Under the pieces are notes generated by a model. It was given only the letters and a program-made list of their open reading frames with translations. It had not been told where the DNA came from and did no database searches. The translations under genes were made by a program, and so were the position numbers. Shown here in pieces: positions 1 to 9,588 of a DNA stretch of 64,000 bases; within the stretch, counting starts at the first letter, position 1; every line of letters begins with the position of its first letter. The DNA is from Enterocloster aldenensis (lineage in GTDB: Bacteria > Bacillota > Clostridia > Lachnospirales > Lachnospiraceae): positions 62,001 to 126,000 of the forward strand of contig NZ_QVEX01000001.1 of NCBI RefSeq assembly GCF_003434055.1, given 5' to 3'.

Positions 1-1166
1 ATGCGCTCCACATTCCTGGACTTCATATCCTCCGGCCCCATGGTAAACATGTTGCCTTCCACGCACTCCGGCAGCTCCATCTGCTTCTCAATCCCGTCCA
101 GGCCGGCTCTCAGGCATGCTGCCAGGGCCAGGTAGGGATTCATGGCCGGGTCCGGACAGCGCAGTTCAATCCTGGTGCTCTCCCCCCTGGGCGACGGTAT
201 GCGGATTAGGGAACTGCGGTTGGAGGTGGACGACCAGGCTATATAGATGGGCGCATCGTACCCCGGTATCAGGCGCTTGTAGGAATTCACAAGCGGGTTG
301 GTAAGGATGGTCATGGGCTTCATATGGTGAAGGATACCTGCCATGAAATAATAGGCTGTACGGCTCAGCTTCAAAGGGTCTGAGTCATCTGCAAACAGGT
401 TCTTCCCGGTCCCGTCCGACAGGGACATATTGATATGCATGCCTGAACCATTGATTCCCTCCTTTGGCTTTGGCATGAAGGTGGCATGAAGGCCATGGCG
501 CTTGGCAATGGTCTTGGCCGCCATCTTAAAGGTTATGATATTGTCCGCCGCCCTTAAGGCATCCGTGTACTGGAAATCAATCTCATGCTGGGCCGGGGCA
601 ATCTCATGATGGCTGGCCTCAATCTCAAATCCCATATCCTCCAGGTTGAGCACGATATCCCGGCGTACATTTTCAGCCAGGTCAATGGGGGATACATCAA
701 AATAACCGGCTGTCTCATGGGTATTGGTGGTGGGCCTTCCCTCCTCATCCGTGTGGAAAAGGAAAAACTCGCACTCAGGCCCTACATTAAATACATAACC
801 CATGTCAGAGGCCTTTCTGACCGCCCGCTTTAACACATTCCTGGGATCTCCTGTAAATGCGGTCCCGTCCGGATTATACACATCGCAGACCAGCCTTGCC
901 ACCTTGCCCTGCTGGGGCCTCCACGGGAATATCTCAAACGTATCCAGGTCCGGATACAGGTACATATCGGACTCGTCAATCCTTACAAACCCTTCAATGG
1001 CGGAGCCGTCAAACATGCAGCGGTTATCCAGCGCCTTATCCAGCTGGCTGGAGGTAATGGCCACATTCTTAAGCATGCCAAAAATATCCGTGAACTGAAG
1101 GCGTATAAACTCCACATCCTCTTCCTCGGCCATGCGGATAATGTCGTCCTTACTGTATTTGCTCAT
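1..1166 (-). CDS. glnA: Glutamine synthetase type I, 3' end cut by window
   Basis: Cytoplasmic ATP-dependent ligation of ammonia to glutamate. I translated the minus strand from the ATG at 1164-1166, which follows a GAGAGGGAG ribosome binding site; 388 codons are present and there is no stop, so roughly the last 50-60 residues lie outside the window. Seen motifs: the N-terminal beta-grasp segment ending [18 protein letters not shown], the metal/glutamate site GPECEFFLF, the ammonia/ATP region [14 protein letters not shown], and [10 protein letters not shown]. The family's adenylylation site near the C terminus is not visible. A TTGACA/TATATT promoter lies about 100 bp upstream, so the gene is likely transcribed on its own. 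Confidence in the family is very high; the GS subgroup cannot be settled without the C terminus. Confidence 0.97.
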   Translation of the reverse strand, partial: MSKYSKDDIIRMAEEEDVEFIRLQFTDIFGMLKNVAITSSQLDKALDNRCMFDGSAIEGFVRIDESDMYLYPDLDTFEIFPWRPQQGKVARLVCDVYNPDGTAFTGDPRNVLKRAVRKASDMGYVFNVGPECEFFLFHTDEEGRPTTNTHETAGYFDVSPIDLAENVRRDIVLNLEDMGFEIEASHHEIAPAQHEIDFQYTDALRAADNIITFKMAAKTIAKRHGLHATFMPKPKEGINGSGMHINMSLSDGTGKNLFADDSDPLKLSRTAYYFMAGILHHMKPMTILTNPLVNSYKRLIPGYDAPIYIAWSSTSNRSSLIRIPSPRGESTRIELRCPDPAMNPYLALAACLRAGLDGIEKQMELPECVEGNMFTMGPEDMKSRNVER

Positions 1167-1267
1167 CTCTATTCTCCCTCTCTCGCAAACTGCTATACCA
1201 ACAATGTGAATCCGTGAAATAGGAAAAGCAGGGGCGCCCTGGGACGCTCCCGCCTCACTCTACCAAA

Positions 1268-1296
1268 AATATATCAACAGAATTTTTATTTGTCAA
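1268..1296 (-). promoter_or_regulatory. glnA sigma-A promoter
   Basis: Read on minus: -35 TTGACA (1291-1296), 17-bp spacer, -10 TATATT (1268-1273). This gives a leader of about 95 nt before the glutamine synthetase ATG. No second operator-like repeat was noticed. Confidence 0.75.
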
Positions 1297-1329
1297 TGCG
1301 AATTAACGATTTCGTGTTTTTCACCAATA

Positions 1330-2190
1330 TCACTTTAAAGCGCGAAGTTGTTCTGTGAAATGATTACCTAATTTCATGGTGCCCACATACCCCACATCGC
1401 CGGTCATGTGCACAACGCCCTGTTCATCAATCTCAATCTCCAATGTGCCGCCGGGCATCTGGACCACCATCTTTGGATCTGTCAGTCCCAGGCGGTAAGC
1501 CGCTGCCGCTGCCGCACAGCACCCGCTGCCGGAGGCAAGGGTATATCCGGCCCCTCTCTCGTAAACCTCGGTCTGGATATGGGTCCGGTCTAACACCTTC
1601 ATGATCTGTGTATTAATCTTCTCCGGGAACTGCCTTGCGCTCTCTGAATATTTCCCGATCCTGCACACCAGGTCCTTTGATATCTCATCCATAAGGATGA
1701 CACAGTGTGGGTTGCCTACGGACAGACAGGTCACCGGATAAGGAATCCTTCCAAATACCATTGTCTCATTGATGATTTCCCTGCGCGGGCCTTCCACCGG
1801 CACATCGCTGCTCCAGAAAGAGGCCCTGCCCATGGATGCCTTCAGCCGGGTCCCTTCCTCGTTCAGGTAGTGGATTGCAGCCTCGCCGCCGCTGGAATAT
1901 ATGGTGAAGTCCTTCTTCTGCACATATCCCGCGTCCTTCAGGTACTTTGCAAATATCCTGACCCCGTTGCCGCTTTTCTCCGCAATGCTGCCGTCCGGAT
2001 TCCACACCACCATGGAAATCCTGTCCTCACTGATTACAGGCCCTTCCAGCACGCCGTCCGCCCCAACGCCAAAATTCCGGTTGCACATCAGCTGTACATT
2101 GGCAGGGTTCAGTTCCATCTTATTCTTATTCGGGTCATAAACCAGATAGTCGTTGCCCAGTCCATGATATTTCTCCACTATTAGCCTCAT
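1330..2190 (-). CDS. DapF-family epimerase with both catalytic Cys replaced by Ser
   Basis: 286 residues. The chosen ATG (2188-2190) is 8 nt after GGAGG; two in-frame ATGs just upstream (2199 and 2205) are too close to or before that site. The fold signature of diaminopimelate epimerase is clear: YHGLGNDYLVYD at the N terminus, FGVGADGVL, NPHCV and ERGAGYTLA. In the family, one Cys in each half (Cys73 and Cys217 in the well-studied enzyme) acts as acid/base. Here the matching motifs read KSGNGVRIF (Ser73) and ASGSGCC (Ser220), confirmed from the DNA codons AGC and TCC. The overall length is normal, and no frameshift is present. It may be a non-DAP racemase/epimerase, an unusual Ser-based enzyme, or inactive; a lysine-pathway role should not be assumed. 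No lys/dap gene is adjacent. Confidence 0.85.
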   Translation of the reverse strand: MRLIVEKYHGLGNDYLVYDPNKNKMELNPANVQLMCNRNFGVGADGVLEGPVISEDRISMVVWNPDGSIAEKSGNGVRIFAKYLKDAGYVQKKDFTIYSSGGEAAIHYLNEEGTRLKASMGRASFWSSDVPVEGPRREIINETMVFGRIPYPVTCLSVGNPHCVILMDEISKDLVCRIGKYSESARQFPEKINTQIMKVLDRTHIQTEVYERGAGYTLASGSGCCAAAAAAYRLGLTDPKMVVQMPGGTLEIEIDEQGVVHMTGDVGYVGTMKLGNHFTEQLRALK

Positions 2191-2329
2191 ATCCATATCC
2201 TCCATATTTTCCTGGCATTCCGCTTAACATCCTGTTTTATCATTCTGCTTTAACACTTTGCTTTAACATTTTATTTTATATTTTATCAGGCATTTTTTAA
2301 TAATAATATAGATATAATGCTGCTTTATA

Positions 2330-2359
2330 TTGCAAATAATGCTATTATTCGTATATACT
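2330..2359 (+). promoter_or_regulatory. Promoter of AraC-type regulator
   Basis: -35 TTGCAA (2330-2335), 18-bp spacer, -10 TATACT (2354-2359), about 80 bp before the ATG at 2438. The surrounding 2206-2340 stretch is strongly AT-rich and also must carry the divergent dapF-like promoter, which I could not fix to one site. Confidence 0.5.
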
Positions 2360-2437
2360 GTTCCTGTAAGACGGTTTCTGCAGGACGGTTCCTGCAGGAC
2401 AGTATCCATAAAGTGCTTCCCGAAAGGAGGAACATCC

Positions 2438-3316
2438 ATGTATATAAGCGACAGCTCCCCTGACACCCAGAAGCAGGGTTATCTGGAAGGCGACTTCCAT
2501 TTGTTCCACATCAAAGACAGACTGCAGCGCACCTATAATTTCCACTATCATGATTTCCTCAAAATCCTGGTGCATCTGGAAGGAAATGTAATTTATACAA
2601 TTGAAGGCCGTTCCTATTCCCTCTGTCCCGGGGACATCGTGTTGGTGGACCGCGGACAGATCCACCGCCCTCAGGTGGATTTCGCATCCCCCTATGAACG
2701 CCTGGTCCTGTACCTTTCCCCGGACTTTCTGGAACGGTACGGCGAACATGGGGCTTCCCTGGACAGCTGTTTTTCCACCGCGGCCTACCGCCATTCCAAT
2801 GTGCTGCGGCTAAAGGAGGATATCCGGCATCCCATGCTGTCCCTCCTGCGCAGGCTGGAGCGGGCCCAGAACTGGCAGGAGGAAGAATTTGCAGGCCCCC
2901 TGTACTGCCGTTTACTGTGCCTTGAGTTCCTGGTGGAGCTGGGACGGGCGTCCATGGACGCCAATGCCCAGTACATCCCAACCGGCACACTGAACTATCA
3001 CGTATCAGGACTTATATCCTATATTAATGGGCACCTGGACCAGGACCTGAGTATCCAAACCCTTTCTGCCGGCTGCTGCCTCAGCCCCTACCACATGATG
3101 CGGATGTTTAAGGAAGAAACCGGTTACACCATCGGAAACTACATTACGGAAAAACGCCTGCTGCGGGCCCGCGACCTGCTTGCGCAGGGCAAAAGCGCAA
3201 CCGAGAGCTGTTTCCTGTCCGGGTTCCGGAACTATTCCACATTTCTCAGGGCCTATAAACAGCACTATAAAGAACTGCCCAAGCACTCAGGCCGGTTAAA
3301 AAACAGTAAAAATTAA
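2438..3316 (+). CDS. AraC family transcriptional regulator
   Basis: 292 residues, starting at the ATG 7 nt behind AAAGGAGG; a longer in-frame start at 2330 overlaps the promoter and is rejected. Residues 15-110 form an AraC N-terminal cupin-like sensing domain (FHYHDFLKILVHLEG, CPGDIVLVDRGQIHRP). Residues about 190-290 carry the two helix-turn-helix motifs, LSIQTLSAGCCLSPYHMMRMFKEETG and a second around LLAQGKSATESCFLSGFRNYSTFLRAYK. It lies directly upstream of the branched-chain amino-acid-type ABC transporter on the same strand but is separated from it by a strong promoter, so control of that transporter is a neighbourhood inference. The ligand is unknown. Confidence 0.9.
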   Translation: MYISDSSPDTQKQGYLEGDFHLFHIKDRLQRTYNFHYHDFLKILVHLEGNVIYTIEGRSYSLCPGDIVLVDRGQIHRPQVDFASPYERLVLYLSPDFLERYGEHGASLDSCFSTAAYRHSNVLRLKEDIRHPMLSLLRRLERAQNWQEEEFAGPLYCRLLCLEFLVELGRASMDANAQYIPTGTLNYHVSGLISYINGHLDQDLSIQTLSAGCCLSPYHMMRMFKEETGYTIGNYITEKRLLRARDLLAQGKSATESCFLSGFRNYSTFLRAYKQHYKELPKHSGRLKNSKN

Positions 3317-3334
3317 AGTATTTCTGATTTTTTC

Positions 3335-3362
3335 TTGAAATTTTCGTAATATCTGTTATAAT
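3335..3362 (+). promoter_or_regulatory. liv operon promoter
   Basis: -35 TTGAAA (3335-3340), 16-bp spacer, -10 TATAAT (3357-3362) preceded by TGT (extended -10). A leader of about 100 nt follows before the binding-protein ATG at 3470. Confidence 0.75.
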
Positions 3363-3469
3363 ATACTCATTGTTTTCCCATTGAGGACAGTTGTCTTTGT
3401 GAGATGAACACACCTTGCACAGTGGATTTGGAATCAGTGGATTATTCATGAAATGAGGAGGATTGTAGT

Positions 3470-4630
3470 ATGAGAATCAGGAAAATCATGGCCGTGACCA
3501 TGGCCGCATGTCTTGTTGCCGGTTCCCTTGCGGGCTGCGGCAAGAAAACAGAAGAAAAAGTCATCAAAATCGGCGTGTTTGAGCCGACCACAGGCGAGAA
3601 CGGGGGCGGCGGCTTCCAGGAAGTACTTGGTATCCGGTATGCCAGGGAGATGCACCCGACCGTAACAATCAACGGCGAGGAATATCAGGTAGAACTGGTA
3701 GAGGTTGACAACAAGTCCGATAAGACAGAGGCTGTCAACGCCGCGCAGAAGCTGGTAAGTGAAAAGGTAAGCGTTGTCCTTGGAAGCTACGGCTCAGGCG
3801 TATCCATTGCAGCCGGACAGATATTCGCAGACGCCAAGATCCCGGCCATTGGCTGCTCCTGTACCAACCCACAGGTAACCGAGGGCAATGATTATTATTT
3901 CCGTGTATGCTTCATCGATCCCTTCCAGGGCACGGTTATGGCTAACTATGCATTCCAGAACGGTGCAAAGAGCGCTGCCGTCATCACACAGCTGGGCGAT
4001 GACTATTCCTCAGGCCTTGGTTCCTTCTTTAAGGATGCATTTGCCAAATTAGGCGGGGAGATTGTAAGCGAAGAGCAGTTCCAGACCAACCAGACTGACT
4101 TCAAGGCAATCCTGACCAATATCAAGGCAGCCAACCCTGACATCATCTTTGCCCCATCCTCCATCACCACTGCCCCGCTTATCATCAAGCAGGCAAGGGA
4201 GCTTGGCATTACGGCAACCATCGCGGCAGGCGATACCTGGGAGAATTCCACCATCATCGAGAACGCAGGCAAGGACGCCGAGGGCGTTGTGCTTTCCACC
4301 TTCTTTGACGAGGCTGAACCGGCCAATGACGAGGCTGCTGCCTTCATCAAGGGCTTTAAGGAATATCTGGTAAAGAACAAACAGGAAGACATCATCCCGG
4401 CCGTATCCGCACTGGGCTATGATTCCTACCTGGCAGCCATCAAGGCCATTGAGACAGCCAATTCCACGGACACCACCGCTATCCGCGATGCGCTTAAGGG
4501 CGTCCAGATTGACGGCGTGACCGGAAGCATTACCTTTAATGAGACAGGTGATGCCAACAAGGATATCGCTTTCATCAAGACCATCAAGGATGGCAGGTTC
4601 CAGTTCCTTACAACTACAACCGTAGAGTAA
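3470..4630 (+). CDS. livK: Branched-chain amino-acid-type ABC substrate-binding lipoprotein
   Basis: 386 residues. The N terminus is a lipoprotein signal (MRIRKIM..., lipobox LAGC with Cys at about residue 23), so the mature protein is anchored outside the membrane. The body has the type I periplasmic-binding (Leu/Ile/Val receptor) pattern: KIGVFEPTTGENGGGG, LVEVDNKSDKTEAVNAAQKL, GSYGSGVSIAAGQIFADAKIPAIG, VITQLGDDYSSGLGSFFKD. It binds the solute and hands it to the permease pair encoded next. Its ribosome binding site (GGAGG, 8-nt spacing) is strong. A stem-loop after the stop probably lowers transcription into the permeases, giving excess binding protein. True ligand cannot be told from sequence; branched-chain amino acids, amides or urea-like solutes are possible in this family. 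Confidence 0.93.
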   Translation: MRIRKIMAVTMAACLVAGSLAGCGKKTEEKVIKIGVFEPTTGENGGGGFQEVLGIRYAREMHPTVTINGEEYQVELVEVDNKSDKTEAVNAAQKLVSEKVSVVLGSYGSGVSIAAGQIFADAKIPAIGCSCTNPQVTEGNDYYFRVCFIDPFQGTVMANYAFQNGAKSAAVITQLGDDYSSGLGSFFKDAFAKLGGEIVSEEQFQTNQTDFKAILTNIKAANPDIIFAPSSITTAPLIIKQARELGITATIAAGDTWENSTIIENAGKDAEGVVLSTFFDEAEPANDEAAAFIKGFKEYLVKNKQEDIIPAVSALGYDSYLAAIKAIETANSTDTTAIRDALKGVQIDGVTGSITFNETGDANKDIAFIKTIKDGRFQFLTTTTVE

Positions 4631-4658
4631 GGTCATCTGACAGTTACATATGAAACAG

Positions 4659-4695
4659 AGGCCGCAGGCGGCAGCCATTGCCCCGCGGCCTTTCT
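4659..4695 (+). terminator. Attenuating stem-loop between livK and livH
   Basis: Inverted repeat AGGCCGC (4659-4665) and GCGGCCT (4685-4691) followed by TTTCTCC. It sits in the 150-bp gap between the binding protein and the first permease gene, a place where partial terminators are usual in ABC operons. The T-run is short, so read-through is expected. Confidence 0.5.
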
Positions 4696-4782
4696 CCGGC
4701 TTATGGCGGATGAGCAGGATACCATGTCCTCATGCCATTCCCTGCAGGATACAATCATTAAGAAAACAGGAGGCAGACTCTT

Positions 4783-5664
4783 ATGAGTTTAACAACATTT
4801 CTTCAACAGTGCCTGACCGGTATCTCCCTTGGCGGCGCCTATGCGCTGATTGCCATCGGTTATACACTGGTATACGGCATCCTCCGTCTGATTAATTTCG
4901 CCCATGGCGACATATTCATGATGGCAGGTTATTTTATGATTTTCGCAATGGCCAGCCTTCCCTGGTTCATCGCAATCCCGGTTACCCTGATTGTCACCGT
5001 TGTCCTTGGTGTTACCATTGAACGGGTGGCTTACCGTCCCCTGCGTTCTTCCCCCAGGATGTCCGTCATGATTTCAGCCATTGGCGTATCGTATCTGCTG
5101 CAGAACCTTGCTACCTATCTGTTCACAGCCCTGCCAAAGGGGTACCCTGAGATTCCTTTCTTAAAGAAGATTTACCAAATCGGCGGTCTCTCCGCTTCCT
5201 TTGTAACCTTCCTCACACCTGTCCTGACCCTGGTGCTGGTATATCTTCTGATACTCCTGATTAACCACACCAAAATCGGCATGGCCATGAGGGCTGTTTC
5301 CAAGGATTACGAAACCGCGTCCCTGATGGGTATCAAGATTAATAAGACCATCTCCTTCACCTTTGCAGTGGGTTCCCTGCTGGCAGGAATCGGCTCCATC
5401 CTCTATTTCACGGACCGCATGACCGTATTCCCGTTCTCAGGCGCGCTGCCCGGCCTCAAATGCTTTGTTGCCGCTGTATTCGGCGGTATCGGAAGCATTC
5501 CCGGCGCTGTCATCGGTGGTTTCATCCTTGGACTTGGCGAGACGGCCCTGGTTGCCATGGGACAGTCCACCTTCAGTGACGCATTTACATTTATCCTGTT
5601 GATTGTTATGCTTCTCATCCGCCCAACCGGCCTGTTTGGTGAGAAGACAACCGATAAAGTGTGA
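4783..5664 (+). CDS. livH: Branched-chain amino-acid-type ABC permease LivH
   Basis: 293 residues, all hydrophobic segments, about eight membrane spans. The family hallmarks GGAYALIAIGYTLVYGILRLINFAHGD at the N terminus and the cytoplasmic loop ALRAVS-type motif (here AMRAVSKDYETASLMGI, residues about 168-184), which contacts the ATPases, are present, as is GGIGSIPGAVIGG near the C terminus. ATG follows AGGAGG with normal spacing. The next gene starts 10 bp after the stop, so the two permeases are translated together and form the membrane heterodimer. Confidence 0.95.
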   Translation: MSLTTFLQQCLTGISLGGAYALIAIGYTLVYGILRLINFAHGDIFMMAGYFMIFAMASLPWFIAIPVTLIVTVVLGVTIERVAYRPLRSSPRMSVMISAIGVSYLLQNLATYLFTALPKGYPEIPFLKKIYQIGGLSASFVTFLTPVLTLVLVYLLILLINHTKIGMAMRAVSKDYETASLMGIKINKTISFTFAVGSLLAGIGSILYFTDRMTVFPFSGALPGLKCFVAAVFGGIGSIPGAVIGGFILGLGETALVAMGQSTFSDAFTFILLIVMLLIRPTGLFGEKTTDKV

Positions 5665-5674
5665 GGTGGCGGAC

Positions 5675-6790
5675 ATGAAGAATATGACAAAGAACAAAAA
5701 CAAGGTTTATACCATCATTGCCCTGGCTGTCATAATCGGGATCCTGGCATTCCTGCAATCTGACACGGCAGAATACAGTTATCAGATATCCATCCTGGAG
5801 CGGAGCGCCATCTATGCGGTGGTTGCTGTTTCCATGAACCTGCTGACCGGCTTCACCGGGCTGTTCTCCCTTGGTCAGGCAGGCTTTATGGCAATCGGCG
5901 CCTATATCGTGGCCATATTCACCATACCCGTGGGCTCCCGCGCCAGCGTATACTATGTGAGCGGGATTTCACCTGTGATTGCCAATGTAGCGCTCCCCAT
6001 CCCCGTGGCCCTGCTCCTTGGCGGGCTGGCCGCCGCTGCCCTGGCTGCCCTTATCGGCATTCCGGTGCTGCGCCTTAAAAGCGATTACCTGGCCATTGCA
6101 ACCCTTGGCTTTTCGGAAATCATCCGCGCCTTCATCGCAGCGCCCATGTTTGACACGGTCACCAACGGTTCCTACGGTCTTAAGAGCATACCCGGCTTCC
6201 CCAATATCTTTGCCGTATTCGGTCTGGCAGCCCTCTGCATCGCGCTCATGGTACTGCTGATCAACTCCTCCTATGGCCGTGTCTTTAAGGCCATCCGCGA
6301 GGATGAGGTGGCCGCCCAGTCCATGGGACTTAACCTGTTCCGCTACAAGGAGCTTTCCTTTGTGATTTCCTCTTTCTTCACAGGGATTGGCGGAGGAATG
6401 CTGGCCATGTTCATGCGTTCCATTGACTCCAAGACCTTCCAGGTTGCCCTGACCTATGACCTTCTTCTGATTGTGGTCCTGGGCGGCATCGGAAGCGTTA
6501 CAGGAAGCGTCCTGGGCGCGTTCCTGGTAACCTCGGGGCGTGAGCTGCTGCGGTTCTTCGATGACCCGCTAACCATTGCAGGGGTACACATCCCGCTGTT
6601 CCGTTCCGGTTTCCGTATGGTCATCTTCTCCATTCTTTTAATGGTAGTGGTGCTCTTCTACCGCCGCGGCATCATGGGCAACAATGAATTTTCCTGGGAC
6701 GGACTGTTCCGGCTCATACGCGGCATACCTGACAAGCTAAAGAAAGGCCGCGGAAAGAAGGCCGCCTCCAAAAAAGGAGGTGCAAGGTAA
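5675..6790 (+). CDS. livM: Branched-chain amino-acid-type ABC permease LivM
   Basis: 371 residues from the ATG at 5675, preceded by GAGGTGG; an upstream in-frame ATG at 5603 lies inside livH and is rejected. Seen: FTGLFSLGQAGFMAIGAY, a second span cluster, the ATPase-contact loop RVFKAIREDEVAAQSMGLNL (residues about 206-225), and GGIGSVTGSVLGAF. The C terminus is a basic tail rich in Lys and Gly. The stop overlaps the ATG of the ATPase gene by one base (TAATG), typical of coupled translation. Confidence 0.95.
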   Translation: MKNMTKNKNKVYTIIALAVIIGILAFLQSDTAEYSYQISILERSAIYAVVAVSMNLLTGFTGLFSLGQAGFMAIGAYIVAIFTIPVGSRASVYYVSGISPVIANVALPIPVALLLGGLAAAALAALIGIPVLRLKSDYLAIATLGFSEIIRAFIAAPMFDTVTNGSYGLKSIPGFPNIFAVFGLAALCIALMVLLINSSYGRVFKAIREDEVAAQSMGLNLFRYKELSFVISSFFTGIGGGMLAMFMRSIDSKTFQVALTYDLLLIVVLGGIGSVTGSVLGAFLVTSGRELLRFFDDPLTIAGVHIPLFRSGFRMVIFSILLMVVVLFYRRGIMGNNEFSWDGLFRLIRGIPDKLKKGRGKKAASKKGGAR

Positions 6791-7630
6791 TGGATAACAT
6801 GAAAAACGTACTGCACATGGACAATGTAACCATGCAGTTCGGGGGCGTGGTAGCTGTCAACGGACTGTCCTTGGATGTAAATGAACACGAAATCGTGGCC
6901 CTTATCGGACCCAACGGAGCCGGTAAGACCACTGCCTTTAACTGTGTGACAGGCATCTACCAGCCCACCTACGGCTCTGTTTCCTTTCACGGGGAAATAA
7001 TCCTGGCCGACACGCCTCAGGGCAAGATGCGCCGTCTTTATGCCGGTGACGTTGCGCCGCAGGCGCTTACGCCGGTGCGCAAAACGCCGGATGAAGTGAC
7101 CAAGCTGGGGATTGCCAGGACCTTCCAGAACATCCGTCTGTTCGGCAACCTGACCGTTTTTGACAATGTACTGATTGCAAAACACATGCGGGCCAGGCAG
7201 AACGTATTCTCCGCCACCCTGCGCCTGAACCACGCAGAGGAAAAACGGATGCGGGATGAATCCATGGAGCTTCTTAAAATGCAGGGCCTGGCACATCTTA
7301 AGGATGAAATCGCCTCCTCCCTGCCCTACGGCCTGCAGCGCCGCCTGGAGATTGCGCGTGCGCTGGCAACCAGCCCCAGCCTGCTCCTTCTTGACGAGCC
7401 TGCGGCTGGTATGAATCCCCAGGAGACACAGGACCTGACCGATTTCATCAAGCAGATCCGGGACGACTACCATCTGACCATATTCATGATTGAGCACCAT
7501 ATGGACCTGGTCATGCAGATATCCGACCGCATCTATGTGCTGGATTTCGGCAAGCTCATTGCCCACGGCACGCCGGATGAGGTGCAGAACAATCCAAAAG
7601 TAATTGAAGCATATCTGGGGGTGAGTGACG

Positions 7631-7644
<14 letters not shown>
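6790..7644 (+). CDS. livG: ABC transporter ATP-binding protein LivG
   Basis: 284 residues. Walker A GPNGAGKTT at residues 40-48, Q-loop in ARTFQNIRLF, a signature-like LPYGLQRRLEIARAL (residues 178-192, with YG replacing the common SGG as usual in LivG), Walker B LLLLDEPAAG (198-207) and the switch His in FMIEHHMDLVM. It hydrolyses ATP on the cytoplasmic side of the LivHM pair. It carries the LivG-type insertion between Walker A and Q-loop (about residues 78-105). Its 3' end overlaps the LivF start. Confidence 0.96.
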
Positions 7645-8338
<694 letters not shown>

Positions 8339-8435
8339 ATACCGCTTCAGGCTGCAGGGGAAACCTGGGCTGTATAAAAGCAGACGGTAAAACCACAAGG
8401 GAGGAGGATGGCCTGGCTTATGTCATTTAGTAAAG

Positions 8436-8858
8436 ATGCTGGACAAAGCATTCCGTGAAGTCTGGACCTATTCAACCACGGACATCCTGATTAACCCGGA
8501 TTACCACCTTAACATAGATGATAAGCAGATTTCCTTTACAGACTGGGATGGAAACCACCATCAGCTGGATATGGACGGACATCTTCTCTGTTATAAAAAA
8601 CGGGAGCTGAACGTAAAAGAAAAACAGCCCGGGGGATGCAGCCGCGTTCGAAAAAATCATGGCAAGATATACCCGTCCATATGGGCATTGCCAATGTATC
8701 TATACATAAAACAAAAGCAGGTATGGCCTCGGCTGCCAGCCGTACACCATACCTGCATCCACTTCCATCATCCAGCCCGTCACAGCTGTGTGAATCCATA
8801 TGCATTCACCAATGCATCAAGCTTACGCTTCTCCCTGCATAAAGGACAGTCCCTGTAA
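8436..8858 (+). CDS. Possible small or decayed gene, not recognised
   Basis: An open frame of 140 codons; the first 60 or so (FREVWTYSTTDILINPDY, HLNIDDKQISFTDWDGNHH, MDGHLLCYKK) look protein-like, with alternating polar/aromatic strands, while the rest runs across a hairpin terminator and into the 3' end of the opposite gene and is probably not coding. No ribosome binding site precedes the ATG at 8436; a GGAGGAGG lies at 8400-8408 before a different ATG (8409) whose frame stops after 15 codons. This may be a fragment left by a frameshift. I do not recognise the family. Confidence 0.25.
   Translation: MLDKAFREVWTYSTTDILINPDYHLNIDDKQISFTDWDGNHHQLDMDGHLLCYKKRELNVKEKQPGGCSRVRKNHGKIYPSIWALPMYLYIKQKQVWPRLPAVHHTCIHFHHPARHSCVNPYAFTNASSLRFSLHKGQSL
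8705..8756 (-). terminator. Rho-independent terminator of the PRTase-like gene
   Basis: Read on minus: arms GCAGGTATGG (8747-8756 side) and CCATACCTGC (8717-8726 side) enclosing a second small stem, followed by TTTTGTTTTATG. It lies 24 bp beyond the stop of the phosphoribosyltransferase-like gene. Confidence 0.8.
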
Positions 8859-9418
8859 TCATAATATGCGTAATCCGGCACATCCTTCTTGCCAAATATT
8901 GAGGTAATCCTATACCCGTTCACCTCTTCCACCGCACTGAATATGGCAGTAACCCCTCTCAGGATGCCGCCATAATACTGAATGGCCTCAATCCCTTTAT
9001 TAAGCGCCAGTCCCGTGGTAACAGACGCTGTCATGATAAGGACATTCTTATCCCGGATCATAGGAAGGTTATTCTCCTTAAAAATCATCTGGCTGTTGCT
9101 ATTATACTCCGGGGTCACTATGTACATGGTCTTATGTGCGTTCATGGAAAGGACGCCCGCACTGGTCAGTTCATCTGCCAGAAACGCTCCAATGACCTGG
9201 GTCCCCTCCAGGCACACGATTGTATCCACCACCGTATCATAGAGAAACATCCCCACCAGACTCTTTGCAATCTCCCTGGCCTCACTCAGCCTGGTCTTCA
9301 GGGTTGTCATATCAAGATAATAATTGATATGTGCATGATTGGTTGCAAAATGACCGGGTGTAATCTTCAGCGGCGCATTACATCCCGCTGTCTGAATCTT
9401 TGTATACTTAACATCCAT
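8780..9418 (-). CDS. Phosphoribosyltransferase-like protein with altered PRPP motif
   Basis: 212 residues from the ATG at 9416-9418 behind GAAGGGGG; an upstream in-frame ATG (9469) lies across a hairpin and is rejected. The fold resembles type I phosphoribosyltransferases such as orotate PRTase: an N-terminal segment with KITPGHFATNHAHINYYLDM, and the PRPP-loop-like VLIMTASVTTGLALNKGIEAI. In active enzymes this loop normally has two acidic residues before xxTTG; here they are Thr-Ala. The C terminus adds a DCPLCREKRKLD segment with a CxxC pair that could bind metal. A hairpin in its leader and a terminator behind it mark it as a single-gene transcript. It could be a regulator or PRTase with unusual substrate; no pyr gene is adjacent. 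Confidence 0.7.
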   Translation of the reverse strand: MDVKYTKIQTAGCNAPLKITPGHFATNHAHINYYLDMTTLKTRLSEAREIAKSLVGMFLYDTVVDTIVCLEGTQVIGAFLADELTSAGVLSMNAHKTMYIVTPEYNSNSQMIFKENNLPMIRDKNVLIMTASVTTGLALNKGIEAIQYYGGILRGVTAIFSAVEEVNGYRITSIFGKKDVPDYAYYDYRDCPLCREKRKLDALVNAYGFTQL

Positions 9419-9441
9419 AAAAACGCCCCCTTCTGCATCGG

Positions 9442-9471
9442 GTATGTCTGAAGTCAGGCCTTCAGACATAC
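9442..9471 (-). promoter_or_regulatory. 12-bp inverted repeat in the leader of the PRTase-like gene
   Basis: Perfect arms GTATGTCTGAAG (9442-9453) and CTTCAGACATAC (9460-9471) around TCAGGC, 24 bp upstream of the start codon. In RNA this is a stable hairpin just ahead of the ribosome binding site; in DNA it could be an operator. No T-run follows, so it is not a plain terminator. Confidence 0.6.
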
Positions 9472-9588
9472 TCCTGTTTCCACCATCAGTATCTATCTAT
9501 TATTATACTAAAAAAAACAATCCCATACAAGAGCCGTATCATTCATGGGCCTGGATTTGTTTGACAGGTTACTGTTCAGGTATCACGT

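Noticed and set aside
2361..2405. Short direct repeats CTGCAGGAC
   Set aside because: Two short copies in a leader with no further pattern; likely chance.
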